From Streptomyces sp. PT12 (GTDB lineage: Bacteria > Actinomycetota > Actinomycetes > Streptomycetales > Streptomycetaceae): a stretch of DNA of 64,000 nt. This document shows, piece by piece, positions 52,998-62,100 of this stretch. The stretch lies in contig NZ_QEST01000287.1 in NCBI RefSeq assembly GCF_003311645.1, forward strand, positions 1 to 64,000. Reading direction: 5' to 3'. Position 1 is the first letter of the stretch. The number at the start of each line of letters is the position of its first letter. The notes beneath the pieces were generated by a model. The model made no database searches. It saw only the letters and a program-made list of their open reading frames with translations, and had not been told where the DNA came from. A program made the position numbers and the translations under genes.

Positions 52998-54356
52998 GTG
53001 CCCGTTTCATCCCCCACCCCACTCCGTGTGGCAGTGCTGGCGGATTCCGACACCCGGTGGAAGTGGGGCGCGCTGACCGCGCGCCGTATCGCTCCCGAGT
53101 CGACCGTCCACGGCTATCTGCTCTGGGGGCGCGCGACTCCCACGGAGCGCCAGCTGGCGGAGATCGGAGCGGACGCCGACGAGCTGCGTGAGGTCAGCGC
53201 GGCCGATTTCCTCGCCGACCTCGGCAAGCGCGCCCACGGCGGCGCGGACGAGGCGTTCGATGTCCTCGTGCTCGCGTGTGTCGGGGGCACCATCCAGGCC
53301 ATGCTGCACGGCCTCGCGCGCGCCTGGCGCACCGCGGAGCGCCGCCCCGTCGTGGTCACCGGATATGTGGGCGTGGTCTATGAGAAGCTGCCCGACGGGC
53401 TGCTGCTGCGGCACGGCGCGGACCTGGTCCTCGCCAACAGCCGCTATGACGCCCGGCGTTTCCGCGCCGTCTACGAGGGTGTGCGGGCCGACAGCGGCGC
53501 GGTCACCGAGTGCGCGCTGCCGTTCCTCGACGGGCGCGCCTACGACCCGGGGCCCGCGCGGCGCGGGGAGCGGCCGTTCCGCGTGGTCTTCGCGGTGCAG
53601 CCGTCCGTGCCCGCCACCCGCAAGGACCGGGCCTATCTGCTGGACCGGGCCATGGAGCACGCCAGGCGCTTCCCCGACCGCGAGGTGATCCTCAAGCTGC
53701 GCAGCAAGCCGAGCGAGCACACCACGCACATCGAGGAGCTGCCCTACCAGCGCCTGGTGGAGCGGGCCAAGGAGGAGCAGCCGCCCAACTTCAAGCTGGC
53801 CTACGGGAACATGGGCGAGGTCCTCGACGAGACGGACCTGCTGGTCACCGTCAGCTCCACGGCGGCCCTCGAGTCCCTGCACCGCTCGGTGCCCACCGCG
53901 GTCCTCAGCGACCTCGGCATCCGCGAGCAGCTGGGGAACCACTACTTCATCGGCTCGGGCTGCTTCGCCTCGTGGGACGAGCTCGACGCCGGGTACCTGC
54001 CCGAGCCCGAGCCCGCGTGGCTGGCCGACCAGGGCATCGCCACGTCGCACGAGCACGCCTTCGCCACGGCGAGGGGCCGTCTCTCGGGGCTGCTCGACCA
54101 GCGGCGCCAGTCGGGCCTGCTGCCCCTCGCGCCGTATTACACCGTCCGCACCGCGCCCGGCTACCTCCCCGGCGTCCTGGCCCGCCACGGCCTCGACGTC
54201 AAGGGCGAGCCCAAGGCCGGTCACCAGGAGAGCGGCCCCGCCCAGGCGGGCATGCGCGCCGCGTCCCGCCGCCTCCTGCGCCGCACGGCGCGCGGCGCCT
54301 ACCGGGCGGGCGTCCAGCGCGTCGCCCCCCTCATCCGCCGCTGGGGGCAGCTGTGA
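52998..54356 (+). CDS. DUF6716 glycosyltransferase-like protein of nonulosonate cluster
   Basis: A 452-aa protein whose layout is GT-B-like: an N-terminal half with LRVAVLADSDTRWKWGALTA, VVVTGYVGVVYEKLPDGLLL and DLVLANSRYDARRFRAV, and a second half with PSVPATRKDRAYLLDRAMEH, VILKLRSKPSEHTTHIEE, LVTVSSTAALESLHRSVPTA. DUF6716 proteins sit first in actinobacterial sialic-acid/Kdn polymer clusters and probably transfer the sugar or build the polymer. GTG at 52998 is chosen because TAATGT stands seven bases before it and the 16 codons upstream have non-coding third positions; a GTG at 52950 is the alternative. Confidence 0.8.
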   Translation: MPVSSPTPLRVAVLADSDTRWKWGALTARRIAPESTVHGYLLWGRATPTERQLAEIGADADELREVSAADFLADLGKRAHGGADEAFDVLVLACVGGTIQAMLHGLARAWRTAERRPVVVTGYVGVVYEKLPDGLLLRHGADLVLANSRYDARRFRAVYEGVRADSGAVTECALPFLDGRAYDPGPARRGERPFRVVFAVQPSVPATRKDRAYLLDRAMEHARRFPDREVILKLRSKPSEHTTHIEELPYQRLVERAKEEQPPNFKLAYGNMGEVLDETDLLVTVSSTAALESLHRSVPTAVLSDLGIREQLGNHYFIGSGCFASWDELDAGYLPEPEPAWLADQGIATSHEHAFATARGRLSGLLDQRRQSGLLPLAPYYTVRTAPGYLPGVLARHGLDVKGEPKAGHQESGPAQAGMRAASRRLLRRTARGAYRAGVQRVAPLIRRWGQL

Positions 54357-54411
54357 CATCCGCCGTTGTGACATCCGCCGTTGTGGCCTCCGCCGTTGTG
54401 GCCTCCGTCGT
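54352..54411 (+). repeat. four 15-bp tandem units starting at a stop codon
   Basis: TGTGACATCCGCCGT is present twice exactly, then TGTGGCCTCCGCCGT and TGTGGCCTCCGTCGT. The first unit includes the TGA of the preceding gene. Confidence 0.9.
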
Positions 54412-54498
54412 TGTGACGTGGACGACTTCTCCCAACCGATCCCCCTCCCGCGGACTCATAACCGACGTGACCGACCTGCGAAGCGAAGGCGTGACCCC

Positions 54499-55773
54499 AT
54501 GAGCACTGTTCTGGCCGTGATCCCCGCCCGCGGGGGCTCCAAGGGCGTGCCAGGGAAGAACCTCGCGCCGGTCGGCGACGCCCCCCTCGTCCACCGGGCC
54601 GTGCGCGAGTGCCGCGCCGCCCGCCTGCTGACCTCCGTCGTCGTCTCCACCGACGACCCCGGCATCGCCGCCGCGGCGCACGCCGCGGGCGCCGAGGTCA
54701 TCGAGCGCCCCACCGAGATCTCAAGCGACACCGCGACGAGCGAGGCCGCGGTGCTGCACGCCATGGGCGTCTACGAGGAGCGGCACGGCGTCACGGTGGA
54801 CGTCGTCCTGCTCGTCCAGTGCACCAGCCCGTTCCTCACCGGCGAGGAGATCGACGGCGTCTCGGCCGCCGTGCTCGACGGCGCCGACACCGCGCTGACG
54901 GTCGCCCCGTTCCACGGCTACGTCTGGCGCGACGGCGACGGCGACGGCGACAGCGGCGGCAAGGGCGACGGGAGCGGCGCGGGCGACGGGAACGGCGAGG
55001 CGCGCGCGTCGAGCGGCGGCTACGGCGTCAACCACGACAAGTCCTTCCGCCCCCGCCGCCAGGACCGGCCCCAGGACCTCTTGGAGACCGGCGCCGCCTA
55101 CGCGATGCGCGCCGACGGGTTCCGCGAGAAGCGGCACCGCTTCTTCGGCCGCACCGAGCTGGTGCGCACCGACCCCGAGCGCGTGCTCGAGATCGACGAC
55201 CCGCACGACCTCGCGCGCGCCCGCGCCCTGGCCCCGCTGCTCGACGGCGGGCCCACAGGGCTGACCAGCTGGCCCCTTCCCGACTACCTGCCCACCCGCG
55301 CCGACATCGACGCGGTGGTCCTCGACTTCGACGGCACCCAGACCGATGACCGGGTGCTCGTCGACTCCAAAGGACGGGAACTCGTCGCCGTGCACCGCGG
55401 CGACGGACTCGGCATCGCCGCGCTGCGCCGCGCGGGACTGCCCCTGCTGATCCTGTCCACGGAGGAGAATCCGGTCGTCGCCGCGCGGGCGCGCAAGCTG
55501 CGCATCCCCGTGCTGCACGGCATCGACCGGAAGGACCTCGCCCTCAAGCAGTGGTGCGAGGAACAAGGAATCGCGCCGGAGCGCGTGCTCTACGCGGGCA
55601 ATGACGTCAACGACCTGCCGTGCTTCGACCTCGTCGGATGGCCGGTCGCCGTCGCCAGCGCCCACGACATCGTGCGAGGCGCCGCCCGCGCGGTCACCTC
55701 CGCGCCGGGTGGCGCAGGCGCGATCCGCGAGATCGCCTCGTGGATCCTCGGAAAGGAACTGACAGCATCATGA
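54499..55773 (+). CDS. fused CMP-nonulosonate synthetase and HAD phosphatase
   Basis: A 424-aa two-domain enzyme. Residues 1-250 are an N-acylneuraminate/Kdn cytidylyltransferase: VIPARGGSKGVPGKNLAPVG (CTP loop), VVVSTDDPGIAAAA, VLLVQCTSPFLTGEEI, GYGVNHDKSFRPRRQ, ETGAAYAMRADGF. Residues 265-424 are a KdsC-like HAD phosphatase: VVLDFDGTQTDD, LLILSTEENPVVAARARKL, GIDRKDLALKQWCEE, YAGNDVNDLPCFDLVG. The product activates a nine-carbon sugar and removes its 9-phosphate. A 25-residue Gly/Asp repeat (DGDGDGDSGGKGDGSG) interrupts the transferase domain. ATGA overlap with the synthase gene. Confidence 0.9.
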   Translation: MSTVLAVIPARGGSKGVPGKNLAPVGDAPLVHRAVRECRAARLLTSVVVSTDDPGIAAAAHAAGAEVIERPTEISSDTATSEAAVLHAMGVYEERHGVTVDVVLLVQCTSPFLTGEEIDGVSAAVLDGADTALTVAPFHGYVWRDGDGDGDSGGKGDGSGAGDGNGEARASSGGYGVNHDKSFRPRRQDRPQDLLETGAAYAMRADGFREKRHRFFGRTELVRTDPERVLEIDDPHDLARARALAPLLDGGPTGLTSWPLPDYLPTRADIDAVVLDFDGTQTDDRVLVDSKGRELVAVHRGDGLGIAALRRAGLPLLILSTEENPVVAARARKLRIPVLHGIDRKDLALKQWCEEQGIAPERVLYAGNDVNDLPCFDLVGWPVAVASAHDIVRGAARAVTSAPGGAGAIREIASWILGKELTAS

Positions 55774-56693
55774 CCCCTGGCAACCGCCTTCGTACCTTCG
55801 GAGACCGTGTCGTGGGCACCGGCCGGCCGGTCTACATCACGGGTGAGATCGGTATCAACCACAACGGCGACCTGGAGAACGCCTTCGCGCTCATCGACGC
55901 CGCCGTCGAAGCCGGCTGTGACGCCGTGAAGTTCCAGAAGCGGACGCCGGAGATCTGCACTCCGCGCGACCAGTGGGACATCGAGCGGGACACCCCGTGG
56001 GGCCGGATGACCTACATCGACTACCGGCACCGCGTCGAGTTCGACGAGGAGCAGTACCGCGCCATCGACGAGTACTGCGCCAAGCGCGGCATCCACTGGT
56101 TCGCCTCCCCGTGGGACACCGAGGCCGTCGCCTTCCTCGAGCGTTTCGACGTCCCGGCCCACAAGGTCGCCTCCGCGTCGCTCACCGACGACGAGCTGCT
56201 GCGCGCCCTGCGGGCCACAGGCAAGACGATCATCCTGTCCACCGGCATGTCCACGCCGCAGCAGATCCGGCACGCGGTCGAGGTGCTTGGCAGCGAGAAC
56301 ATCCTGCTGTGCCACGCCACGTCGACCTACCCCGCCAAGGCCGAGGAGCTCAACCTCCGGGTGATCCACACCCTTCAGGCCGAGTACCCGAACGTTCCCA
56401 TCGGCTACTCCGGGCACGAGACGGGACTCCAGACCACGCTGGCCGCCGTCGCGCTCGGCGCCACCTTCGTCGAGCGGCACATCACCCTCGACCGCGCGAT
56501 GTGGGGCTCCGACCAGGCCGCCTCCGTCGAGCCGCAGGGCCTTCAGCGGCTGGTGCGCGACATACGGATCATCGAGGAGTCCCTCGGCGACGGTGTCAAG
56601 AAGGTGTACGAGAGCGAGCTGGGCCCGATGAAGAAGCTCCGCAGGGTCAAGGGGGTCATCGCCGAGCGCGAGTCCGCCCCCGCGACCGTCTGA
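55770..56693 (+). CDS. NeuB-type nonulosonate (Kdn/sialate) synthase, no SAF domain
   Basis: A 307-aa TIM-barrel enzyme condensing phosphoenolpyruvate with a hexose or N-acylmannosamine phosphate. Segments: VYITGEIGINHNGDLENAFA, DAVKFQKRTPEICTPRDQWD, PWGRMTYIDYRHRVEF, HWFASPWDTEAVAFL, KTIILSTGMSTPQQI, LCHATSTYPAKAEELNLRVI, IGYSGHETGLQTTLAAVALG and ERHITLDRAMWGSDQAASVE. It lacks the C-terminal SAF antifreeze-like domain of classical NeuB (about 340-350 aa). Coupled with a phosphatase fusion, the substrate is likely mannose-6-phosphate, giving Kdn-9-phosphate. This fits the Kdn-containing teichulosonic acid known from streptomycete walls. Confidence 0.9.
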   Translation: MTPGNRLRTFGDRVVGTGRPVYITGEIGINHNGDLENAFALIDAAVEAGCDAVKFQKRTPEICTPRDQWDIERDTPWGRMTYIDYRHRVEFDEEQYRAIDEYCAKRGIHWFASPWDTEAVAFLERFDVPAHKVASASLTDDELLRALRATGKTIILSTGMSTPQQIRHAVEVLGSENILLCHATSTYPAKAEELNLRVIHTLQAEYPNVPIGYSGHETGLQTTLAAVALGATFVERHITLDRAMWGSDQAASVEPQGLQRLVRDIRIIEESLGDGVKKVYESELGPMKKLRRVKGVIAERESAPATV

Positions 56694-56745
56694 GCCTGCC
56701 TGGCCGAGCACACCCGCGATCGGACGAGAACGGGACGGAACACGC

Positions 56746-57786
56746 ATGAGTGACGCGCGGTCGGAGACGCTGGCGTTCGCCGAGAGCCCGGTTCAGCTGC
56801 TCAACACGCTGGAGTGGGCGCACACTTCGGGACCCGGCGCCTTCACCGTGATCATCCTGCCACCCCACGACCCGACCAGCAGGGGCCAGTTGCGCCGCAT
56901 GGCGCAGCTGGCCCGCGACTCCGGCTGCCGCGTGCTGTGGCGCGAGGCCAGGGGCGGCGCGGTGACCCCGTCGCGGGCCCTGGCCGCGCTCGCGGGCCCG
57001 CTCCGCAGGGCGCGGCGGCTGGTGATCGGCGATCCGTTCTCGCACTACCTCCAGCTCCTGCTGTCCATGGCGGGCCGCTGCGACATCGTCGTCGTGGACG
57101 ACGGCACCGCCACCATGGAGTTCACCGCCCAGCTCTCCCGGGGCGAACGCCTGGTGCGCTGGCACAGGCCAAGGCCCCGCGGGCCCAGGTCGGTGCTGTT
57201 CGCGCCGGTCGCGCGCCGGGCCGTGCGCAGGCTCTCGCCCGCGGCGGGGCGCACGGTCGAGGTCTTCACCGTGATGCCCGTCAAGCCCGTGCGCGGCATC
57301 ACCGTCACGGCCAACACGTTCGCCTGGAGCCGTTCCCACTTTCCGCCGCCCCGCCTCACCGGGCGCGCGGACCTGGTGGGCACCTCGCTGGTGGAGACGG
57401 GCGTGCTGCACGAGGACCGCTACATCGCCGAGGTCGCCGTGCTCGCCCGCGAGCACACCGTCACCCGGTACTTCGCGCACCGCAAGGAGAGCGGGGAGAA
57501 GCTGCGCCGCCTCGCCGCGGCGGCGGGCCTCGAGATCGTCAGGCCCGACCTCCCCCTCGAACTGGTCGCCCGCAGGGGCCCGATCGGCTCGAAGATCATC
57601 AGCTTCCCCTCGACCGTCGTCCACACCCTGCCGCACGTCCTGGCCGACACCGAGGTCGAGGTCGTGGTGCGGGACGTCGCCAAGACGTGGTTCACCGACC
57701 GCGTCACCGAGCGCGCCAGCGGCTTCCTCGCCGAGGTCACCAGCACGGCCAGGGGCGCCCACGGCCTCCAGCCCGGCTCGCAGTGA
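56746..57786 (+). CDS. polysialyltransferase-like glycosyltransferase
   Basis: A 346-aa protein resembling the alpha-2,8-polysialyltransferase (POLYST/GT52-like) family: LAFAESPVQLLNTLEWAHTS, RRARRLVIGDPFSHYLQLLL, DIVVVDDGTATMEFTAQLS, DLVGTSLVETGVLHEDRYIA, RYFAHRKESGEKLRRLA, PSTVVHTLPHVLADTEVEVV. The VVVDDGTAT loop and HRKE region are typical of sialyl/Kdn transferases using CMP sugars. It would use the CMP-Kdn made by the upstream enzymes to extend the wall polymer. Follows the synthase by 52 bases; last gene of the cluster. ACGGAA is a weak ribosome site. Confidence 0.85.
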   Translation: MSDARSETLAFAESPVQLLNTLEWAHTSGPGAFTVIILPPHDPTSRGQLRRMAQLARDSGCRVLWREARGGAVTPSRALAALAGPLRRARRLVIGDPFSHYLQLLLSMAGRCDIVVVDDGTATMEFTAQLSRGERLVRWHRPRPRGPRSVLFAPVARRAVRRLSPAAGRTVEVFTVMPVKPVRGITVTANTFAWSRSHFPPPRLTGRADLVGTSLVETGVLHEDRYIAEVAVLAREHTVTRYFAHRKESGEKLRRLAAAAGLEIVRPDLPLELVARRGPIGSKIISFPSTVVHTLPHVLADTEVEVVVRDVAKTWFTDRVTERASGFLAEVTSTARGAHGLQPGSQ

Positions 57787-57963
57787 AACGCGACGCGGCC
57801 GATGTGAGACCAACATCACGCCGGCGCGCACGCCGCGTGCGAGGGCGAAATAACCCCTCATACCCAACCACACGCCGCTTCATGCGCCCGCACTCTCCTC
57901 CTCAGGCGGGAACTTCGCGTGATCGGCCCGCCCTTGCCCTCGAAACTTGGTTAACCTCGTCAC

Positions 57964-59169
57964 ATGAGTGAGCTGCCGCCTCCCCCGTCCGGTCCGACGT
58001 CTCACATGGACGATGCCCTGAGGCGTGAGCTCATCGACTTCCGCCGCGACATCCACATGCACCCCGAGCTCGGCGGCCAGGAGGTGCGCACCACCGCGGT
58101 CGTCAAGGACCGCCTCGAGCGCGCCGGTCTGAGCCCTCGCGTCCTCGACAGTGGCACGGGGCTCGTGTGCGACATCGTCCCGCCCGGCACCGAGGGCCGC
58201 CCGCTGCTCGGCCTGCGCGCCGACATCGACGCCCTGCCCATCCCCGACACCAAGACCGTGCCGTACTGCTCCACGATCCCGGGCCGCGCGCACGCGTGCG
58301 GCCACGACGTGCACACCACGGTCGTCGTCGGCACGGGCGTCATGCTGGCCAGGCTCGCGGCCGAGGGCAGGCTGAAGCGGCCCGTGCGGCTGCTGTTCCA
58401 GCCCGCCGAGGAGGTCATGACCGCGGGCGCCCGCGACGCCATCGAGTGCGGCGTCCTCGAAGGCGTCGAGCGGATGCTGGCCCTGCACTGCGACCCCAAG
58501 CTCGACGCCGGGCGCCTCGGCACCCGCGTCGGAGCGATCACATCGGCGGGCGACCTGGTCGAGGTCACCCTGTCGGGGCCCGGCGGCCACACCGCCCGCC
58601 CGCACCTGACCACCGACCTGGTGACCGCCGCGGCCAAGGTCGCCACCGAGGTGCCCGCGCTGCTGGCCCGCCGCGCCGACACCCGTTCCGGCATGGCGAT
58701 CACCTGGGGCCGCCTCACCACGGGCCACGCGTCCAATGTCATCCCGGGGACCGCCGAGCTGTCCGGCACGATGCGCTGCCTCGACATCGACGCGTGGAAC
58801 GCCGCCCCCGACCTGGTGCACGCCGCGATCGACGAGGTCGCGGCGCTCTACCGCGCCAAGTCCGAGCTGAGGTACATCCGCGGCGTCCCTCCCGTGGTCA
58901 ACGACCCCGAGTCCACCGCCGTCCTGGAGGACGCGATGGCCGCCCGCTTCGGCGCCGACTCCGTCGTCGAGACCGAACAGAGCCTGGGCGGCGAGGACTT
59001 CTCGTGGTATCTCCAGCACGTCCCCGGGGCCATGGCCCGCCTGGGCGTGCGGCCTCCCGGCGACGCGTCGGCCACGCTCCGTGACATCCACCAGGGCGAC
59101 TTCGACGCGGACGAGCACGCGATCACCGTGGGCGTCGACCTGTTCACGACGGTGGCCCTGAGGAGTTGA
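57964..59169 (+). CDS. M20D-family amidohydrolase (hippurate/IAA-amino acid hydrolase type)
   Basis: A 401-aa zinc amidohydrolase. It begins at FRRDIHMHPELGGQEVRTTA and has GLRADIDALPIPD, the metal-binding GRAHACGHDVHTTVVVGTGV, FQPAEEVMTAGARDAIECG, the lid domain GPGGHTARPH, HASNVIPGTAELSGTMR and the C-terminal ligand segment EQSLGGEDFSWYLQHVPGAM. It removes an acyl group from an N-acyl amino acid or dipeptide; the substrate is not identifiable. TTAACC eight bases before the ATG suggests a leaderless transcript. Next to the nucleoside-transporter operon as in other streptomycetes. Confidence 0.92.
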   Translation: MSELPPPPSGPTSHMDDALRRELIDFRRDIHMHPELGGQEVRTTAVVKDRLERAGLSPRVLDSGTGLVCDIVPPGTEGRPLLGLRADIDALPIPDTKTVPYCSTIPGRAHACGHDVHTTVVVGTGVMLARLAAEGRLKRPVRLLFQPAEEVMTAGARDAIECGVLEGVERMLALHCDPKLDAGRLGTRVGAITSAGDLVEVTLSGPGGHTARPHLTTDLVTAAAKVATEVPALLARRADTRSGMAITWGRLTTGHASNVIPGTAELSGTMRCLDIDAWNAAPDLVHAAIDEVAALYRAKSELRYIRGVPPVVNDPESTAVLEDAMAARFGADSVVETEQSLGGEDFSWYLQHVPGAMARLGVRPPGDASATLRDIHQGDFDADEHAITVGVDLFTTVALRS

Positions 59170-59306
59170 CGCGCCGTGTTGCCTACACGTTGCGTTCACA
59201 CCGATCTGATAACGGGAGGAGCACGAGGCCGACAGGCCGGTCTACGCGCGTTACGATTCGGCCAACAGCGCCGTAAGAGGCGCTTTCGACGGAAGGAATC
59301 GTCCTC

Positions 59307-60356
59307 TTGCGCCGCGTATCCAGGCTTGCAGCAACGATTGCCACCTCGGCGGTCATCGCGCTCACGGCGAGCGCCTGTGGTGAGAGCTCCACCGAGTCCA
59401 ACCAGAACGACAACGAGGAGTCCGGCGAGCTCGGCGTCGGCATCGCCTTCGACGTCGGCGGCCGCAACGACCACTCGTTCAACGAGGCCGCGGCCCGCGG
59501 CGGCGACCTCGCCGAGGAGGAGCTTGGCGTCACCGTCGAGTACCAGACCGCGCGCAACGGCGAGACCGACGCCGACCGCGTCCAGCGCCTCACCGCGCTC
59601 GCGCAGGAGGGCTACAACCCCGTCATAGGCGTCGGCTTCCTCTACGGCAACGCGATCACCGAGGTCGCCGCCGAGTTCCCCGACACCACGTTCGGCGTCG
59701 TGGACTCCGTGCCCGAGGGCGACAACACCTACGGCATGACGTTCGCCGAGCACGAGGGCTCCTACCTCGCGGGCGTCGCCGCCGCCCTGAAGACCGAGTC
59801 GGGCCAGGTCGGTTTCATCGGGGGCGTCGAGAACCCCCTGATCCAGAAGTTCCAGGCGGGCTTCGAGCAGGGCGTCGCCGACACCGACCCCGAGGTCACC
59901 GTCGACGTCAACTACCTCTACCGCGACGACGACCGCGGCTTCAGCGACCCGGCCCGCGCCGCCGAGCAGGCGGACGGCATGCTCGGCCGCGGCGTCGACG
60001 TCATCTACACCGCCGCTGGCTCCTCGGGCCAGGGCTCGATCGAGCAGATCGCGGGCGTGGACGGCGCCTGGGCGATCGGCGTGGACTCCGACCAGTACGA
60101 GCAGCCTGGCCTCGCCGAGTACCAGGACTCGATCCTCACCTCGGTGATCAAGGGCGTGGACGTCGCCGTCTTCGACCTGATCGAGAGCGTCGTCAACGAG
60201 GAGCCGCTGTCCGGTCACCACGAGTACACCCTCGCGGAGAACGGTGTCTCGCTGGCCACCTCGGGTGGATTCATCGATGACATCGCCACGCAGCTTGACG
60301 AGGCGACCCAGCGGATCGTCGACGGAGACGTCGAGGTCCAGGACACCCCGCAGTAG
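59307..60356 (+). CDS. BMP-family nucleoside-binding lipoprotein
   Basis: A 349-aa binding lipoprotein. The leader TIATSAVIALTASACGE contains a clear lipobox ending in Cys-24. The mature domain: GIAFDVGGRNDHSFNEAAAR, QRLTALAQEGYNPVIGVGF, FAEHEGSYLAGVAAALKT, VGFIGGVENPLIQKFQAGF, VIYTAAGSSGQGSIEQI and GVDSDQYEQPGL. BMP proteins such as PnrA and BmpA bind purine nucleosides. The start is a rare TTG, with GGAAGGA nine bases upstream. It heads an operon with an ATPase and two permeases; a strong hairpin follows. Confidence 0.92.
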   Translation: MRRVSRLAATIATSAVIALTASACGESSTESNQNDNEESGELGVGIAFDVGGRNDHSFNEAAARGGDLAEEELGVTVEYQTARNGETDADRVQRLTALAQEGYNPVIGVGFLYGNAITEVAAEFPDTTFGVVDSVPEGDNTYGMTFAEHEGSYLAGVAAALKTESGQVGFIGGVENPLIQKFQAGFEQGVADTDPEVTVDVNYLYRDDDRGFSDPARAAEQADGMLGRGVDVIYTAAGSSGQGSIEQIAGVDGAWAIGVDSDQYEQPGLAEYQDSILTSVIKGVDVAVFDLIESVVNEEPLSGHHEYTLAENGVSLATSGGFIDDIATQLDEATQRIVDGDVEVQDTPQ

Positions 60357-60408
60357 TCCTGATCGGTAGCCCGAGGGCCATCGAGAAGTCCTCGGACACG
60401 GGCCGGAT

Positions 60409-60443
60409 GCGCCAGGGGCGGTGTGACCCACCGCCCCTGGCGC
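60409..60443 (+). terminator. 15-bp hairpin between binding protein and ATPase genes
   Basis: GCGCCAGGGGCGGTG, TGACC, CACCGCCCCTGGCGC is a perfect stem with a 5-nt loop. Inside an operon this is expected to stop part of the transcripts and stabilise the upstream mRNA, giving excess binding protein over the transporter core. Confidence 0.75.
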
Positions 60444-60480
60444 CCGCTCCCGGCCCTCCCCGTCCCCGAGGAGAGTGCGC

Positions 60481-62100
60481 GTGATCCCAGCGCCCAAGAG
60501 CCCGCCGCCCGCCGAGGACGCCGTTCCCGCGGTGGAGTTGCGCGGTATCACCAAACGCTTCCCCGGCGTCGTGGCCAACCACGACATCGACATCACCGTG
60601 AGACGGGGCACGATCCACGCCCTGGTCGGCGAGAACGGCGCGGGCAAGTCCACGTTGATGAAGATCCTCTACGGGATGCAGCGGCCCGACGAGGGCGCGA
60701 TTCTCATCGACGGCGAGCAGGTGTCGTTCCGCAGCCCCGCGGACGCGATCGCGCGCGGCATCGGCATGGTGCACCAGCACTTCATGCTGGCCGACAACCT
60801 CACCGTTCTCGAGAACGTCGTGCTGGGCGCCGAGCGGCTGCACGGCATCGGCGCCGCCGCCCGCCGCCGCATATCCGAGCTGTCCGACACCTATGGCCTC
60901 GGCGTCCGCCCCGACCTGCTGGTCGAGGAGATCGGCGTGGCCGACCGGCAGCGCGTGGAGATCCTGAAGGTCCTCTACCGGGGCGCCCGCACGCTGATCC
61001 TGGACGAGCCCACCGCGGTCCTGGTGCCGCAGGAGGTGGACGCGCTCTTCGACAACCTGCGGGAGCTGACGTCCGAGGGCCTGACCGTGCTGTTCATCTC
61101 GCACAAGCTGGGCGAGGTGCTGACCGTCGCCGACGAGATCACCGTGATCCGCCGCGGCACGACCGTGGACACGGTCACCCCCGAGGGCACGACGCCAAGG
61201 CAGCTCGCCGAGCTGATGGTGGGCAGCGAGCTGCCGACGCCCGAGACCCGCGAGTCGACGGTCACCGACGAGCCCGTGCTCACCGTTTCCGGGCTGCACC
61301 TGTCGGGCCGCGACGCCGACGGGCTGCCGCGCGAGGTGCTGGCCGGGATCGACTTCACGATCCACCGCGGCGAGGTGCTTGGCATCGCGGGCGTCGAGGG
61401 CAACGGGCAGGCCGAGCTGGTCGAGGCCATCATGGGCATCAGGCGCCCTGACGGCGGCCGGATCGAGCTGGGCGGCGATGACATCTCACACGCCCCCACC
61501 CGCAGGCGCCGCGAGGGCGGCATCGGCTACATCCCCGAGGACCGGCACCGCCACGGGCTGCTGCTCGAGGCGCCCCTGTGGGAGAACCGGATGCTCGGCC
61601 ATGTCACCGAACCGCCCAACAGCAGCGGCCCGTTGCTGACCGCCGCCGCGGCCCGCGAGGACACCCGCCGCATCGTCGCCGAGTACGACGTGCGCACCCC
61701 CGGCATCGAGGTCACCGCCGGGTCGCTCTCCGGCGGGAACCAGCAGAAGCTCATCGTGGGGCGCGAGATGAGCCACCACCCCCGTGTCCTGATCGCCGCC
61801 CACCCCACGCGCGGCGTGGACGTCGGCGCGCAGGCGCAGATCTGGGACGAGATCAGGCGGGCCAGGCGCGAGGGCCTGGCCGTGCTGCTGATCTCGGCCG
61901 ACCTCGACGAGCTGATCGGCCTCTCCGACAGCCTGCGCGTGATGTACCGCGGGCGGCTCGTCGCCGACGCCGACCCCGCCACCATCACCCCCGAGGAGCT
62001 GGGCACCGCGATGACCGGCACGGCCACGGGCCATCTCGAGCACGACGCCGCGTCCGGCGCCGCATCCGACGAGGCGCGCGGGGAGGAGAACGGTGAGTAG
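60481..62100 (+). CDS. nucleoside ABC transporter ATP-binding protein (two ABC domains)
   Basis: A 539-aa tandem ABC ATPase like NupA/YufO and RbsA. First domain: GITKRFPGVVANHDIDITV, Walker A VGENGAGKSTLMKIL, GMVHQHFMLADNLTVLENVV, GVADRQRVEILKVLYRGART, LILDEPTAVLVPQE. Second domain: FTIHRGEVLGIAGVEGNGQA, GYIPEDRHRHGLLLEA, SLSGGNQQKLIVGREMSHHP, AAHPTRGVDVGAQAQIWDEI. The second Walker B has HPTRG in place of DEPTRG, common in this class where only one site hydrolyses ATP. GAGGAG seven bases before this GTG decides the start. Overlaps the permease gene by eight bases. Confidence 0.93.
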   Translation: MIPAPKSPPPAEDAVPAVELRGITKRFPGVVANHDIDITVRRGTIHALVGENGAGKSTLMKILYGMQRPDEGAILIDGEQVSFRSPADAIARGIGMVHQHFMLADNLTVLENVVLGAERLHGIGAAARRRISELSDTYGLGVRPDLLVEEIGVADRQRVEILKVLYRGARTLILDEPTAVLVPQEVDALFDNLRELTSEGLTVLFISHKLGEVLTVADEITVIRRGTTVDTVTPEGTTPRQLAELMVGSELPTPETRESTVTDEPVLTVSGLHLSGRDADGLPREVLAGIDFTIHRGEVLGIAGVEGNGQAELVEAIMGIRRPDGGRIELGGDDISHAPTRRRREGGIGYIPEDRHRHGLLLEAPLWENRMLGHVTEPPNSSGPLLTAAAAREDTRRIVAEYDVRTPGIEVTAGSLSGGNQQKLIVGREMSHHPRVLIAAHPTRGVDVGAQAQIWDEIRRARREGLAVLLISADLDELIGLSDSLRVMYRGRLVADADPATITPEELGTAMTGTATGHLEHDAASGAASDEARGEENGE

